The translations under genes were made by a program, and so were the position numbers. Below the pieces are notes generated by a model that had not been told where the DNA came from, did not search any database, and saw only the letters and a program-made list of their open reading frames with translations. A DNA stretch of 64,000 bases from Verrucomicrobiota bacterium (GTDB lineage Bacteria; Verrucomicrobiota; Verrucomicrobiia; Verrucomicrobiales; Verrucomicrobiaceae), in contig JAFLEI010000023.1 of the NCBI GenBank assembly GCA_017301975.1, forward strand, positions 53,184 through 117,183, in the 5' to 3' direction. Shown piece after piece: positions 47,497 to 55,360 of this stretch (position 1 is the first letter of the stretch; every line of letters begins with the position of its first letter).

Positions 47497-48740
47497 CCCG
47501 CGCCATCCTCATCATCGAAGACGAATACGCTCTCGCCGCAGCACTCTCCACCGTGGTGCGCCGTCTGGATGCCACACCCGTCGTCACTGCATCAGGTCAG
47601 GGAGGCATTGACAAGCTCGCCGCGCAACCCTTCGCCCTCATCATCCTCGATGTCGGCCTGCCGGACATGAGCGGCCTCAAGGTGCTGGAGAAAATCCAGG
47701 CTCTCTCCCAGCCGCCCCCAGTGATGATCATCACCGCCCACGGCACGCTGGACACCGCCCTTGAGGCAAAGCGTCTCGGCGCTCGCGAGTATTTCCTCAA
47801 GCCGCTCAATCTCTCCGACATTCAGCGGGCGATCCGCGAAGTCTTCGCACCCGTGAAAACCGAGCAGCGTGCAGACACCACAATGATCGGCAACAGCGAG
47901 CCCATGCAGCGTGCGTTCGCCGTCATCGCGCAGGCCAGTGGCAATGACGCGCCTGTCCTCCTGCAAGGCCCGCCCGGCAGTGGCAAAAGCCTCGCAGCCC
48001 AGGTCATTCATCGCCACAGCGCTCGCTCAGAAAAGCCGCTGATCATCTTCCGCGCCGATGAATGGTCCGAAGATCGTACCGAAGTCGCGTTGGATGACGC
48101 AATCGCCAGAGCAGGGGATGGTGTCCTCTTTCTCGATGAAATCAGCACCTGGCCAAAGCCCCTCCAGGCGGCACTGATGAATCGTTTCAGCTCAGGCACG
48201 CTCAAAGCGCGTCTTTTCAGCGCATCCAGCCAGGAGGCCGCACCCCATCTGCGCGAAGACTTGTTTTACGCCCTCGCAGTCCTCCAGATACATCTCCCTC
48301 CATTGCGGGAACGCACCTCAGACATCCCCGCTCTCGCAGTCTCCTTCCTCGGCGATCAGGTCCTTTCCGCCGAAGCCTTGGCCTTGCTCAAAGCCCACGA
48401 ATGGTCCGGCAATGTGCGCGAGCTAAAAACCGCCATGGCCCATGCCGCCGCCGTCTGCAGCGGCAGCACCATTCTCCCTCATCATCTTCCCGCCAGCATC
48501 GCAAAGCCGGACGAAACCACTCATCTCGATGAGGCCATGAAGCGCGCTCTCGCCGCCTGGCTGGATCAAAAGACCACAGGTCCGGACGAAACAATGCCCG
48601 CCTACGACGACCTCCTCGAAACCGTCGAGTCCCACATGCTCGACACCCTCCTCAAGCGCTTCGATGGCAAACCCACCCGCCTCGCCACCGCCCTCAAAAT
48701 GAACCGCGCCACACTCCGCCGAAAACTCCGCGAAGAGTAA
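47493..48740 (+). CDS. NtrC-type response regulator lacking the GAFTGA loop
   Basis: A 415-residue regulator. The receiver domain has phospho-acceptor Asp53 (IILDVGLPDMSG). The AAA+ domain has Walker A GPPGSGKS (159-166), Walker B VLFLDEIS (211-218) and LREDLFYALAVLQIHLPPL-type sensor residues. The C-terminal Fis-like helix-turn-helix is KPTRLATALKMNRATLRRKL. Between Walker A and B, where sigma-54 activators carry GAFTGA, there is only RADEWSEDRTEVALDDAIAR, about 15 residues short. It probably cannot contact sigma-54 and may act by DNA binding alone. It is co-transcribed with the sulfatase and the kinase. Confidence 0.9.
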   Translation: MTRAILIIEDEYALAAALSTVVRRLDATPVVTASGQGGIDKLAAQPFALIILDVGLPDMSGLKVLEKIQALSQPPPVMIITAHGTLDTALEAKRLGAREYFLKPLNLSDIQRAIREVFAPVKTEQRADTTMIGNSEPMQRAFAVIAQASGNDAPVLLQGPPGSGKSLAAQVIHRHSARSEKPLIIFRADEWSEDRTEVALDDAIARAGDGVLFLDEISTWPKPLQAALMNRFSSGTLKARLFSASSQEAAPHLREDLFYALAVLQIHLPPLRERTSDIPALAVSFLGDQVLSAEALALLKAHEWSGNVRELKTAMAHAAAVCSGSTILPHHLPASIAKPDETTHLDEAMKRALAAWLDQKTTGPDETMPAYDDLLETVESHMLDTLLKRFDGKPTRLATALKMNRATLRRKLREE

Positions 48741-48822
48741 CCCTCTTCCCCACGGTGTGATGAAACATGGGGTGGCGAAGTAGGGCCATGAACCCTGCCG
48801 CACTTCTCTGGCCAATTTGAAA

Positions 48823-48857
48823 TTCTCAGTTTTCAGTTCCCAGTTTACAATTCTCAG
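48823..48857. repeat. Five tandem heptamers
   Basis: The stretch consists of five exact seven-base units: TTCTCAG, TTTTCAG, TTCCCAG, TTTACAA and TTCTCAG. It lies in the 138-base gap between the convergent response-regulator and ggt genes. It is a short tandem repeat with a fixed seven-base period, similar in style to heptad repeats known from cyanobacterial genomes. No gene or clear terminator is seen in the rest of the gap. Confidence 0.8.
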
Positions 48858-48878
48858 AAGCGCGGAAAACGGGCACAC

Positions 48879-50540
48879 TCACTCCCCATCCGCCTTGCCC
48901 GGCACCCGCGGATCATTCGCTGGAAAAAAGAGCTTCTTGTCCGCATCAAAATAGATCGCCTGGCACGCCCCAAACCCCTCGGACTCCGCCAGCTTGTGCC
49001 CAAAGCCTTTCACCCGCGCGAGCGTTCCCTCGCCAAACGCCTTCTCAATCTTCAGCTCGTCCGGATTCCACTGATGATGAAATCTCGGCTCCGCCAGCGC
49101 CTCCGCCGGCAGCATCCCGTCATCAATGATATGCGTCAGCAGCAGCAGCGCCTGCGTGATGATCGTCGGCCCGCCTGCCGCTCCCGTCACGATCACCGGC
49201 TTGCCATCCTTCAGCACAATCGTCGGGCTCATGCTCGAAAGCGGCCGCTTGCCCGCTGCCACCGCATTCGCCTCCGCGCCCACCAGCTTAAAGGCGTTGG
49301 GCACGCCGGGCTGCACCGCAAAGTCGTCCATCTCATCATTGAGCAGCACCCCCGTTCCTGGAATCACCACCTTGCTGCCAAATCCAGTGTTGATCGTCTG
49401 ATTCAGCGCCACCCAGTTGCCCTCCGCATCCGCCGTGCAGAGGAACGTTGTATGCTTGCCGAAAACATCCCCCTCCCAGTGCGGCGGCATGTGGTGGCCT
49501 GAAACCACCGTGGCATGATCCAGATCGATCTTCTTCGCCAGTTCCGCTGCATACGCCGGATCCACAAGTCCCCGTGGCACCGGCGCAAAATCCGGATCTC
49601 CCAGCCAGTACGCACGATCCGCAAACGCCAGCTTCATCGCCTCCGTGATCACGTGGATCCGGCTGCTCGCACGGAAATGCCGGATCGGGAAATGCTCCAA
49701 GATATTGAGGATCTGCGCCACATGCACCCCTCCCGAACTCGGCGGCGGCATCGTGATCAAGTCATAGCCGCGATAGCTCGAACGGATCGCCGCTCGCTCA
49801 GGCGCCTCATAGCGGGCGAAATCTTGCGCCGTCATGATGCCCCCGTTGGCCGCCATCCATTCACCCGTCTTTTGGGCAAACTCACCGCCATAGAACCATT
49901 CGATCCCGTTTTCCGCCACAGACCGGTAAGTTTTTGCCAGGTCGCTTTGGACCAGCCTCTGGCCCTTTTCCAGCGGCTTGCCATCCTTGAGAAAGATCGC
50001 TGCCGATGCAGGAAATTTCGCCAGCTTGCCCGCAGTCGCCGCCAGCTTGCGCGCATACACGGCATCAATCTCAAAACCCTGTTCCGCAATGTCGGCGGCA
50101 GGCAGCAGCACATCGGCCAGCTTGAGTTTTCCATGCTTCGCCTGCGCGGCGGCGCAGGCTTTCAGGTAGCCCGGCACCCCGGAGGCCAACGCTCCCGTCT
50201 TGCTCGCTTCATCATCGACTTTGCCATTGATCAAATACATGTCGCGCCGTGCCTTGGCGGGCGCCGTCTCACGGCCGTCAATGCACGTCACCGTTCCATC
50301 TGCGGCGTGAATCACAAAGAAGCAGCCCCCGCCGATGCCCGAGTTGTGCCCGTCCACCACCCCCAGCGTCAGTCCGGCGGCAATGGCCGCATCGATCGCA
50401 TTGCCTCCTTTGGCAAACGCCTGCTGGCCCGCTTCAGTCGCCAGCGGGTGCACGCTCGCGATGGCGTGTTTCGGAAACGCGGCATCGGTGGCGGATGCCG
50501 CCGTGTGCGCGATCAGGACGAGAGCGGCCAGGACTTTCAT
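48879..50540 (-). CDS. ggt: Gamma-glutamyltransferase
   Basis: A 553-residue periplasmic or secreted Ntn-hydrolase that moves or hydrolyses the gamma-glutamyl group of glutathione. It has a Sec signal peptide (MKVLAALVLIAHTAASA). The N-terminal region reads GGNAIDAAIAAGLTLGVVDGHNSGIGGGCFF, here quoted in part: GVVDGHNSGIGGG. The autoprocessing site is at HTTFLCTADAEGN, with probable nucleophile Thr364. The substrate-binding SSMSPTIVLKDG follows. The start at 50540 gives the signal peptide; the frame extends eight codons further. It is transcribed away from the mini PEP-CTERM gene's 3' end. Confidence 0.94.
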   Translation of the reverse strand: MKVLAALVLIAHTAASATDAAFPKHAIASVHPLATEAGQQAFAKGGNAIDAAIAAGLTLGVVDGHNSGIGGGCFFVIHAADGTVTCIDGRETAPAKARRDMYLINGKVDDEASKTGALASGVPGYLKACAAAQAKHGKLKLADVLLPAADIAEQGFEIDAVYARKLAATAGKLAKFPASAAIFLKDGKPLEKGQRLVQSDLAKTYRSVAENGIEWFYGGEFAQKTGEWMAANGGIMTAQDFARYEAPERAAIRSSYRGYDLITMPPPSSGGVHVAQILNILEHFPIRHFRASSRIHVITEAMKLAFADRAYWLGDPDFAPVPRGLVDPAYAAELAKKIDLDHATVVSGHHMPPHWEGDVFGKHTTFLCTADAEGNWVALNQTINTGFGSKVVIPGTGVLLNDEMDDFAVQPGVPNAFKLVGAEANAVAAGKRPLSSMSPTIVLKDGKPVIVTGAAGGPTIITQALLLLTHIIDDGMLPAEALAEPRFHHQWNPDELKIEKAFGEGTLARVKGFGHKLAESEGFGACQAIYFDADKKLFFPANDPRVPGKADGE

Positions 50541-50612
50541 ATCGCCCGATGCTAGTCGCTGCACCGAAGGCGTCGAGCCAAAACCACCCAGCTCAAAAAC
50601 AAGGGCCCAGCT

Positions 50613-50852
50613 TCAAGTCTGGGAACTGCGCTTCCAGCTCAGCCATGCATGGCGGTACGTGAAAGCCATCGCCATGATCCCTGCAAACAGCATCACCGCA
50701 CGGCTCGGTTCGGGCACCTGCAGCACGCTGCTCATCGTACTGTCAGGCTGGGTCAGAGCCAGACCTCCGGCCTTGTCCGGTTCGGTCGCACCCACAGCAA
50801 TGACGGCAGTGATGCTGCAGGCTACCCAGTAACTAAAGGAACGAAAAGGCAT
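50613..50852 (-). CDS. Mini PEP-CTERM protein (79 residues)
   Basis: A 79-residue exported protein made almost only of sorting signals. It has an N-terminal hydrophobic signal (about residues 5-22), about 25 polar residues and then QVPEPSRAVMLF. That is a PEP-CTERM motif followed by a hydrophobic helix and a basic tail (YRHAWLSWKR). PEP-CTERM proteins are cut at the motif by an exosortase and delivered to the envelope or extracellular matrix. No exosortase is in the window, but a CAAX-type protease of the kind associated with these systems lies at 54235-54981. Mature peptide length would be only about 30 residues. Confidence 0.65.
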   Translation of the reverse strand: MPFRSFSYWVACSITAVIAVGATEPDKAGGLALTQPDSTMSSVLQVPEPSRAVMLFAGIMAMAFTYRHAWLSWKRSSQT

Positions 50853-50887
50853 GGATTTATATTAATCTTTATCAGATCTCTCCCGTG

Positions 50888-50961
50888 TTGAACAAGAGGT
50901 TTCTTGTTTCAAATCTGACCCAGAACTCTCATTTTCAGACTCTTGCTTAATTCCGATTAAG
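50888..50961. promoter_or_regulatory. Dyads in divergent interval between mini PEP-CTERM gene and hom
   Basis: The interval 50853-51057 is A+T-rich and holds two dyads. TTGAACAAGA (50888-50897) pairs with TCTTGTTTCAA (50102 bases into the same block, 50902-50912) with one bulge. CTTAAT-TCCG-ATTAAG (50946-50961) is a perfect 6-bp dyad. They probably mark promoter or operator sites for one or both divergent genes. No riboswitch fold is recognised. Confidence 0.35.
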
Positions 50962-51057
50962 AAATTCGCTGGATTGTTCAATGCCCGCCTTCTTGCTTGC
51001 GCCTTCCCTGCGTCTCCGCCATGACTACGGCCCCCCAATTCCGGCTTCTTATCCATC

Positions 51058-52380
51058 ATGTCCATCGTCAGTTCTCCGCGTGTTATCAACATAGGCTTGG
51101 CAGGTTTAGGCAATGTGGGCGCGGGAGTGTTCAAGAATCTGGAAAAGAATCGCTCCCTCATCAGCCAGCGCATCGGTGCCGAGCTCCATGTCGCCAAAGT
51201 CGCCGTCCGTGATCTTTCCCGTCCCCGGGATGTCGAGGTGCCTGCCGCCATGCTCACCACCGACTGGAAGAACCTGGTCTCCGATCCTGACATTCCCGTC
51301 ATCGTCGAACTCATCGGCGGCACCACCACCGCCTACGATCTGGTCGCTGCCGCCCTGAGGGCTAAAAAAATTGTCGTTACTGGCAACAAGGCCCTCCTCG
51401 CGGAGCGCGGCAAAGAATTGTTCGCCCTGGCGGAGGAGTGCGGTGTGCCCATTTACTTTGAGGCCGCCGTCGCGGGCGGCATCCCCATCATCCAGGTGCT
51501 GCAGGAGGGGCTGGTGGGCAATCACATCCGTTCCATTCACGGCATCATCAATGGCACCTGCAATTACATCCTCACCCGCATGTCGCAGGCCGGCCTCAGC
51601 TATGCAGATGCTTTGCAGGAGGCTCAGGACAAGGGCTACGCCGAGGCAGACCCCACCCTCGATGTCAGCGGCTGGGATGCCGCGCACAAGGCCATCATTC
51701 TCGCCTCCCTGAGTTACGGCTTCTGGATCCCGCAGGAAAAGGTCCACGTGGAAGGCGTGGATCGCGTGAACATCACCGACTTCCGCTTTGCCGAGCGTCT
51801 CGGCTACACCATCAAGCTGCTTTCGGTCATCCGTGCAGATGAAAACGGTCTCGTCGAAGTGCGCACCCAGCCCTCCCTCGTGCCGCTTTCGCACGTCCTC
51901 GCCAATGTCAGCGGGGCTTTCAATGCCGTGCTCGTAAACGGAGACGTCGTGGGCGAGACGCTCTTCTACGGTCGTGGCGCCGGTCAGGACCCCACCAGCA
52001 GCAGCGTCATCAGTGATCTCTGTGAAGCCGCCGCCGTTCTGATGCACGGCGCACGCCACAGCGGCTTCGTACCGCATGGTCTCTACGGCAAATCCAAACC
52101 GGTGGATGACACCGTCTCCCATTACTACCTCCGTCTGACAGTCGATGACGTTCCGGGTGTGCTTGCTCAAGTCGCCACAGCACTTGGAGAGCGCGGCATT
52201 GGCATTTCTTCCATGATCCAGCCGGAGGATCTTGAAGACACCAGTGGCGAAACTTCACTCGTTCTCATGATCCATGACGCACGCCTCGGCGATATGAAAT
52301 CCGCTCTCGCCGCCATCAGTCAGCTCACCTGTGTGCGCGGCGCTCCTAGCTGGATGCGCGTCGAAACTTTGCAGGGCTAA
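51058..52380 (+). CDS. hom: Homoserine dehydrogenase
   Basis: Reduces aspartate semialdehyde to homoserine with NAD(P)H, feeding threonine and methionine synthesis. 440 residues. The dinucleotide motif is GLAGLGNVGAGV. The catalytic region includes VTGNKALLAERG, FEAAVAGGIPIIQ, GIINGTCNYILTRM and AEADPTLDVSGWDAAHK. A C-terminal ACT domain (LRLTVDDVPGVLAQV) indicates amino-acid feedback. The stop is followed 74 bases later by lpxD. Confidence 0.96.
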   Translation: MSIVSSPRVINIGLAGLGNVGAGVFKNLEKNRSLISQRIGAELHVAKVAVRDLSRPRDVEVPAAMLTTDWKNLVSDPDIPVIVELIGGTTTAYDLVAAALRAKKIVVTGNKALLAERGKELFALAEECGVPIYFEAAVAGGIPIIQVLQEGLVGNHIRSIHGIINGTCNYILTRMSQAGLSYADALQEAQDKGYAEADPTLDVSGWDAAHKAIILASLSYGFWIPQEKVHVEGVDRVNITDFRFAERLGYTIKLLSVIRADENGLVEVRTQPSLVPLSHVLANVSGAFNAVLVNGDVVGETLFYGRGAGQDPTSSSVISDLCEAAAVLMHGARHSGFVPHGLYGKSKPVDDTVSHYYLRLTVDDVPGVLAQVATALGERGIGISSMIQPEDLEDTSGETSLVLMIHDARLGDMKSALAAISQLTCVRGAPSWMRVETLQG

Positions 52381-52454
52381 TTGTTGGAGCGGCAAATGGC
52401 GCGCCGGTGAAAATTAGCGTGGAATGCGGCTCTAAAAATGACAAGATACCTTTC

Positions 52455-53492
52455 ATGAAAATCGCGCTCTCCAATCTCGCAACCCTTGTTGGGGGGACTG
52501 TCTTATGTGGTGATCCAGACGGTCAGATCACAGGTTTCGCTTCCTTGAAAGAAGCCGTCCCCGGTGACCTGAGTTTTTTCCACGACCCGCGTTATAACGA
52601 GCGTCTCGTAAAGACCCGCGCCAGCGCGGTTCTGGTGCCTTTGGGCTGGACGGAATTTCCACCGCATGCCTCCTGCATCGCAGTCGCGGATCCCTCCCGT
52701 TCCTTTGAGCAGATCGTCGAAACCTACGGCTTCCAGCCTGAGCCCTTCGCACCCGGAGTCCACCCTTCCGCCGTGGTCGCGCCCACGGTTAAATTCAACC
52801 CGGAACGTGTCGCCATCGGTCCCAATGCCGTCATTGAATCTGGAGTTGAACTGGGGGACGAGGTCGAAATCGGTCCCGGCTGTTTTGTCGGACGCAACGC
52901 CGCCATCGGCAAAGGATCAAGACTTCACGCAAACTCCACCGTGCATGCCGAGTGCATTCTCGGAGAAAATGTGTTTCTCCATTCTGGCGCCGTCATTGGT
53001 GCGGATGGCTTCGGCTATGAATTTGGCAACGGGCGCCATCGCAAGGTGCGTCAGGCCGGCATCGTTCAGATCGACAACGACGTGGAGATCGGCGCCGGCA
53101 GCACGATCGATCGCGCCCGCTTTGGCCGCACCTGGATTGGTGAGGGCACCAAGATCGACAACCTCGTTCAAATCGGCCACAACGTCGTCATCGGCAAACA
53201 CTGCATCATAGTCGCATGCACCGCCATCGCTGGCAGTGCCGTCATTGGCGACTATGTGGTCATCGCCGCCCAGGTCGGCATTGCAGGGCATGTGCACGTC
53301 GGTTCCCAGAGCACCCTCGCCGCACGCTGCGGCGTCACACGTGATCTGCCCGGCGGTCAGACCTACCTCGGCTTTCCCGCCATCCCCGCCGGAGAAGAAA
53401 AACGCCGCCTCGCCAGCGTCAATCGCCTCCCTCAGCTCGTGGCACGCGTGAAAGAACTCGCCGCGCAGATCGCCGGCACCAAGTCGGCCTGA
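52455..53492 (+). CDS. lpxD: UDP-3-O-acylglucosamine N-acyltransferase
   Basis: Adds the second acyl chain to UDP-acylglucosamine in lipid A synthesis; 345 residues. The N-terminal uridine-binding domain ends near residue 100. The remainder is a left-handed beta-helix of hexapeptide repeats (for example VAIGPNAVIESGVELGDEVE). The catalytic His is expected in NLVQIGHNVVIGK. The C-terminus is helical. The frame extends to 52407, but MKIALSNLATLVGG at 52455 is the family start. It shows that the organism makes lipopolysaccharide. Confidence 0.95.
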   Translation: MKIALSNLATLVGGTVLCGDPDGQITGFASLKEAVPGDLSFFHDPRYNERLVKTRASAVLVPLGWTEFPPHASCIAVADPSRSFEQIVETYGFQPEPFAPGVHPSAVVAPTVKFNPERVAIGPNAVIESGVELGDEVEIGPGCFVGRNAAIGKGSRLHANSTVHAECILGENVFLHSGAVIGADGFGYEFGNGRHRKVRQAGIVQIDNDVEIGAGSTIDRARFGRTWIGEGTKIDNLVQIGHNVVIGKHCIIVACTAIAGSAVIGDYVVIAAQVGIAGHVHVGSQSTLAARCGVTRDLPGGQTYLGFPAIPAGEEKRRLASVNRLPQLVARVKELAAQIAGTKSA

Positions 53493-54234
53493 TCACCCCA
53501 GGAGTCGCAGCAAACAGCTTCATCGGCATCTGAGCGACAACGGCCCATGTCTGTCAGGAGTGGGATCATCCTGATCCCACAACGCTCCGCCGCGTCTGTC
53601 GCCCTTTCCAAGCCACCCAGCGCTCCCACAGGAGAGGGATCATCCTGATCCCTCATCACTCCACTTCCTCCATCGCTCCGCTCTGCTCACTCTGCATCTC
53701 AGCCCCTTTGCGGCAAAATCGAACGTCTCATCAACTCCACAACCGCCTATCGCCGAGCCCACCTCCCAAAAATCATTTCGGAAAAAAACGCAGCCCCGCA
53801 GTTCGCCCTCTTCGCATCTCCATCCGCTCCGAAATGCCCCTCCCTGCCGCGCCAGGCTGGTAGGGACGCGTTGCGCGCGTCCCACTTTTCGGGTCTGTCC
53901 CACCCGCAGGCAATCCAAAAAGGTGCGCCGTCCTTGCAGCCTTCTACATCGCGATGGCTGTGAGATGAAAAAGACACTGCGGGAGTTGTAGCGCTCTGTG
54001 AGACGCAGAACGAAGGAACGCACGCAGTGCGACATCGGGCACCATAGACCTGCCTTGCCGGAAATGAGTATTACGAACCGCCAACACCTTCAGGCAGCAA
54101 ACCCATCTCTCCGCCGCACCTCGCGTCCACCAGCAGCGTCTGCAATTCGCTCCGCCGCACGACCTCCCCCGACATTCGAACCCCCACCACTTCCAAAACC
54201 AATCAACCCCAGAACAGCGCGACCACCCAGCAGC
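53493..54234. repeat. Repeat-rich intergenic region, no supported gene
   Basis: This 742-base gap between lpxD and the CAAX-type protease holds structured repeats. Twin hairpins lie at 53560-53580 and 53634-53654. An 8-bp hairpin GGGACGCG/CGCGTCCC lies at 53863-53883. Several open frames up to 131 codons exist, but their peptides (for example VGRAQRVPTSLARQ) look like translated repeats, not genes. The gap may hold a non-coding RNA or mobile-repeat remnants. Confidence 0.6.
53560..53654. repeat. Twin hairpins with a compensatory base-pair change
   Basis: Copy 1 is GTGGGATCA-TCC-TGATCCCAC (21 bases, in arms of nine). Copy 2 at 53634 is GAGGGATCA-TCC-TGATCCCTC. Both stems are perfect and share the three-base loop. 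The only difference in the stems is a T-A pair in one and an A-T pair in the other, so pairing is kept. Both are preceded by CAGGAG or CAGGA. The copies are 53 bases apart. Confidence 0.7.
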
Positions 54235-54981
54235 TCACCAAAACCCCCACTGCTGCGTCTTCATCACATACAGCCCCAGCGCCAGATTCCCCACCGCGTG
54301 CATGAACACACACGCCCCCAGACTCTTCGTCCGTACCGCCACAAAATAAACCAGCGCCCCCCACACGAACGCCCCCAGATAATCCTCCGTGTTGTGAATC
54401 AGCATCACCGCCAGCGTCACAATCCAAAACACCTTCCACTGGTGCGTGCCAAACGCAACGCGCTCAAACCGCCCGTCCTCCGTCAGCAAATAGCGCATCA
54501 AAAACCCGCGCCAGAACAACTCCTCCACAAACGGCACCACCAGCACCATGCGCGCAAAGCGCATGCCCACCACCAGGCCGAACCACAGCGGTGACTCCTG
54601 CGCGATCATCGGATCAAAACCCTCCCGCCGCTCCGCAAGCCCCAGCCAGTTCCACCACCCGGCCGGCTCATGCCCCTGCTGGATCAGGCTCTCCCGCAGC
54701 AACGAAGGCGCCACCCACACGGCAATTCCAACCAGCCCCAGGGTAAACGCCAGCCCCAGCCCTCTCCACGGCCTGAACGTGTAATGCTGCCGAAACCACA
54801 CCAGAACCAGCGCGCAGATCACGGTTTGCAGCGGATAGGCCCAGTGCTCCGGCGCACGCACATGCCACGGCAGTTCGGAATTCTCGATGCGAAACAGCCC
54901 CGGCAAACCATTCAGCAGCGTGAACAGCAGCAGCGGCAGCACATACGCTGCAGTGGAGGAGGCGCGCAGTCGTGCAAACAT
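54235..54981 (-). CDS. CPBP/CAAX-type membrane protease, PEP-CTERM-associated type
   Basis: A 248-residue membrane protein with about seven hydrophobic segments. The conserved motifs of CPBP glutamic proteases are present: EELFWRGFLMRY (Glu-Glu and Arg), a later HNTEDYLGAF-type His region, and a final FMHAVGNL motif. The early region YVLPLLLFTLLNG and the YPLQT segment resemble the CAAX-related subgroup that accompanies exosortase/PEP-CTERM systems. The start is the ATG at 54981; a GTG one codon upstream is also possible. It may process exported matrix proteins such as the mini PEP-CTERM protein at 50613. Confidence 0.8.
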   Translation of the reverse strand: MFARLRASSTAAYVLPLLLFTLLNGLPGLFRIENSELPWHVRAPEHWAYPLQTVICALVLVWFRQHYTFRPWRGLGLAFTLGLVGIAVWVAPSLLRESLIQQGHEPAGWWNWLGLAERREGFDPMIAQESPLWFGLVVGMRFARMVLVVPFVEELFWRGFLMRYLLTEDGRFERVAFGTHQWKVFWIVTLAVMLIHNTEDYLGAFVWGALVYFVAVRTKSLGACVFMHAVGNLALGLYVMKTQQWGFW

Positions 54982-55360
54982 CACTTCAGTCAGGTCGGTT
55001 CATTTGAAATGAGATCATAGCTTCTCCAGTCTATAATACCACGATCTATTGCACCCAGATCTGCATTTGAGCAGGCCGGAGCGGCACTCTGCAAAGGTTC
55101 CCCTTCGCGAGTGCTGCCTGTTTCCTCAGATCATATCTTGAAACGCAGAGTTCCCTTTGGGTCGAGGTCACCGCCAGCCACCAGCCCTGAAAGGACTGCG
55201 GATTATAGCCCAGGGGTGCCGAGCCTCAGGCGAGTGCTCCTCTGGTTTCCGACCAGCAACGCTGGCAAGCAAACCCAACGCTTTCTTCTGACACCGCATT
55301 CTCCAGCAGCGTCCCCCCGCCGTGCATTCGCGTCGCGGTTCGCAAGACCTCCAGCGCCCT
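54982..55360. repeat. Intergenic region with a degenerate hairpin repeat, no gene
   Basis: This 379-base gap holds at about 55185-55250 a stretch that reads CCTGAAAGGACTGCGG, then a stem CCAGGGGTGC with partner in GTGCTCCTCTGG, and an inner GCCTCAGGC hairpin. It resembles a repeat I remember from Verrucomicrobia and Planctomycetes intergenic regions (a GAAAGGGCTGCGGATT-type element). Only one degenerate copy is here. I see no gene in the remainder. Confidence 0.4.

Noticed and set aside
53640..54035. 131-codon open frame on the minus strand in the lpxD-protease gap
   Set aside because: Its peptide (VGRAQRVPTSLARQ and neighbours) looks like translated repeat DNA, and the frame starts within a hairpin repeat region.
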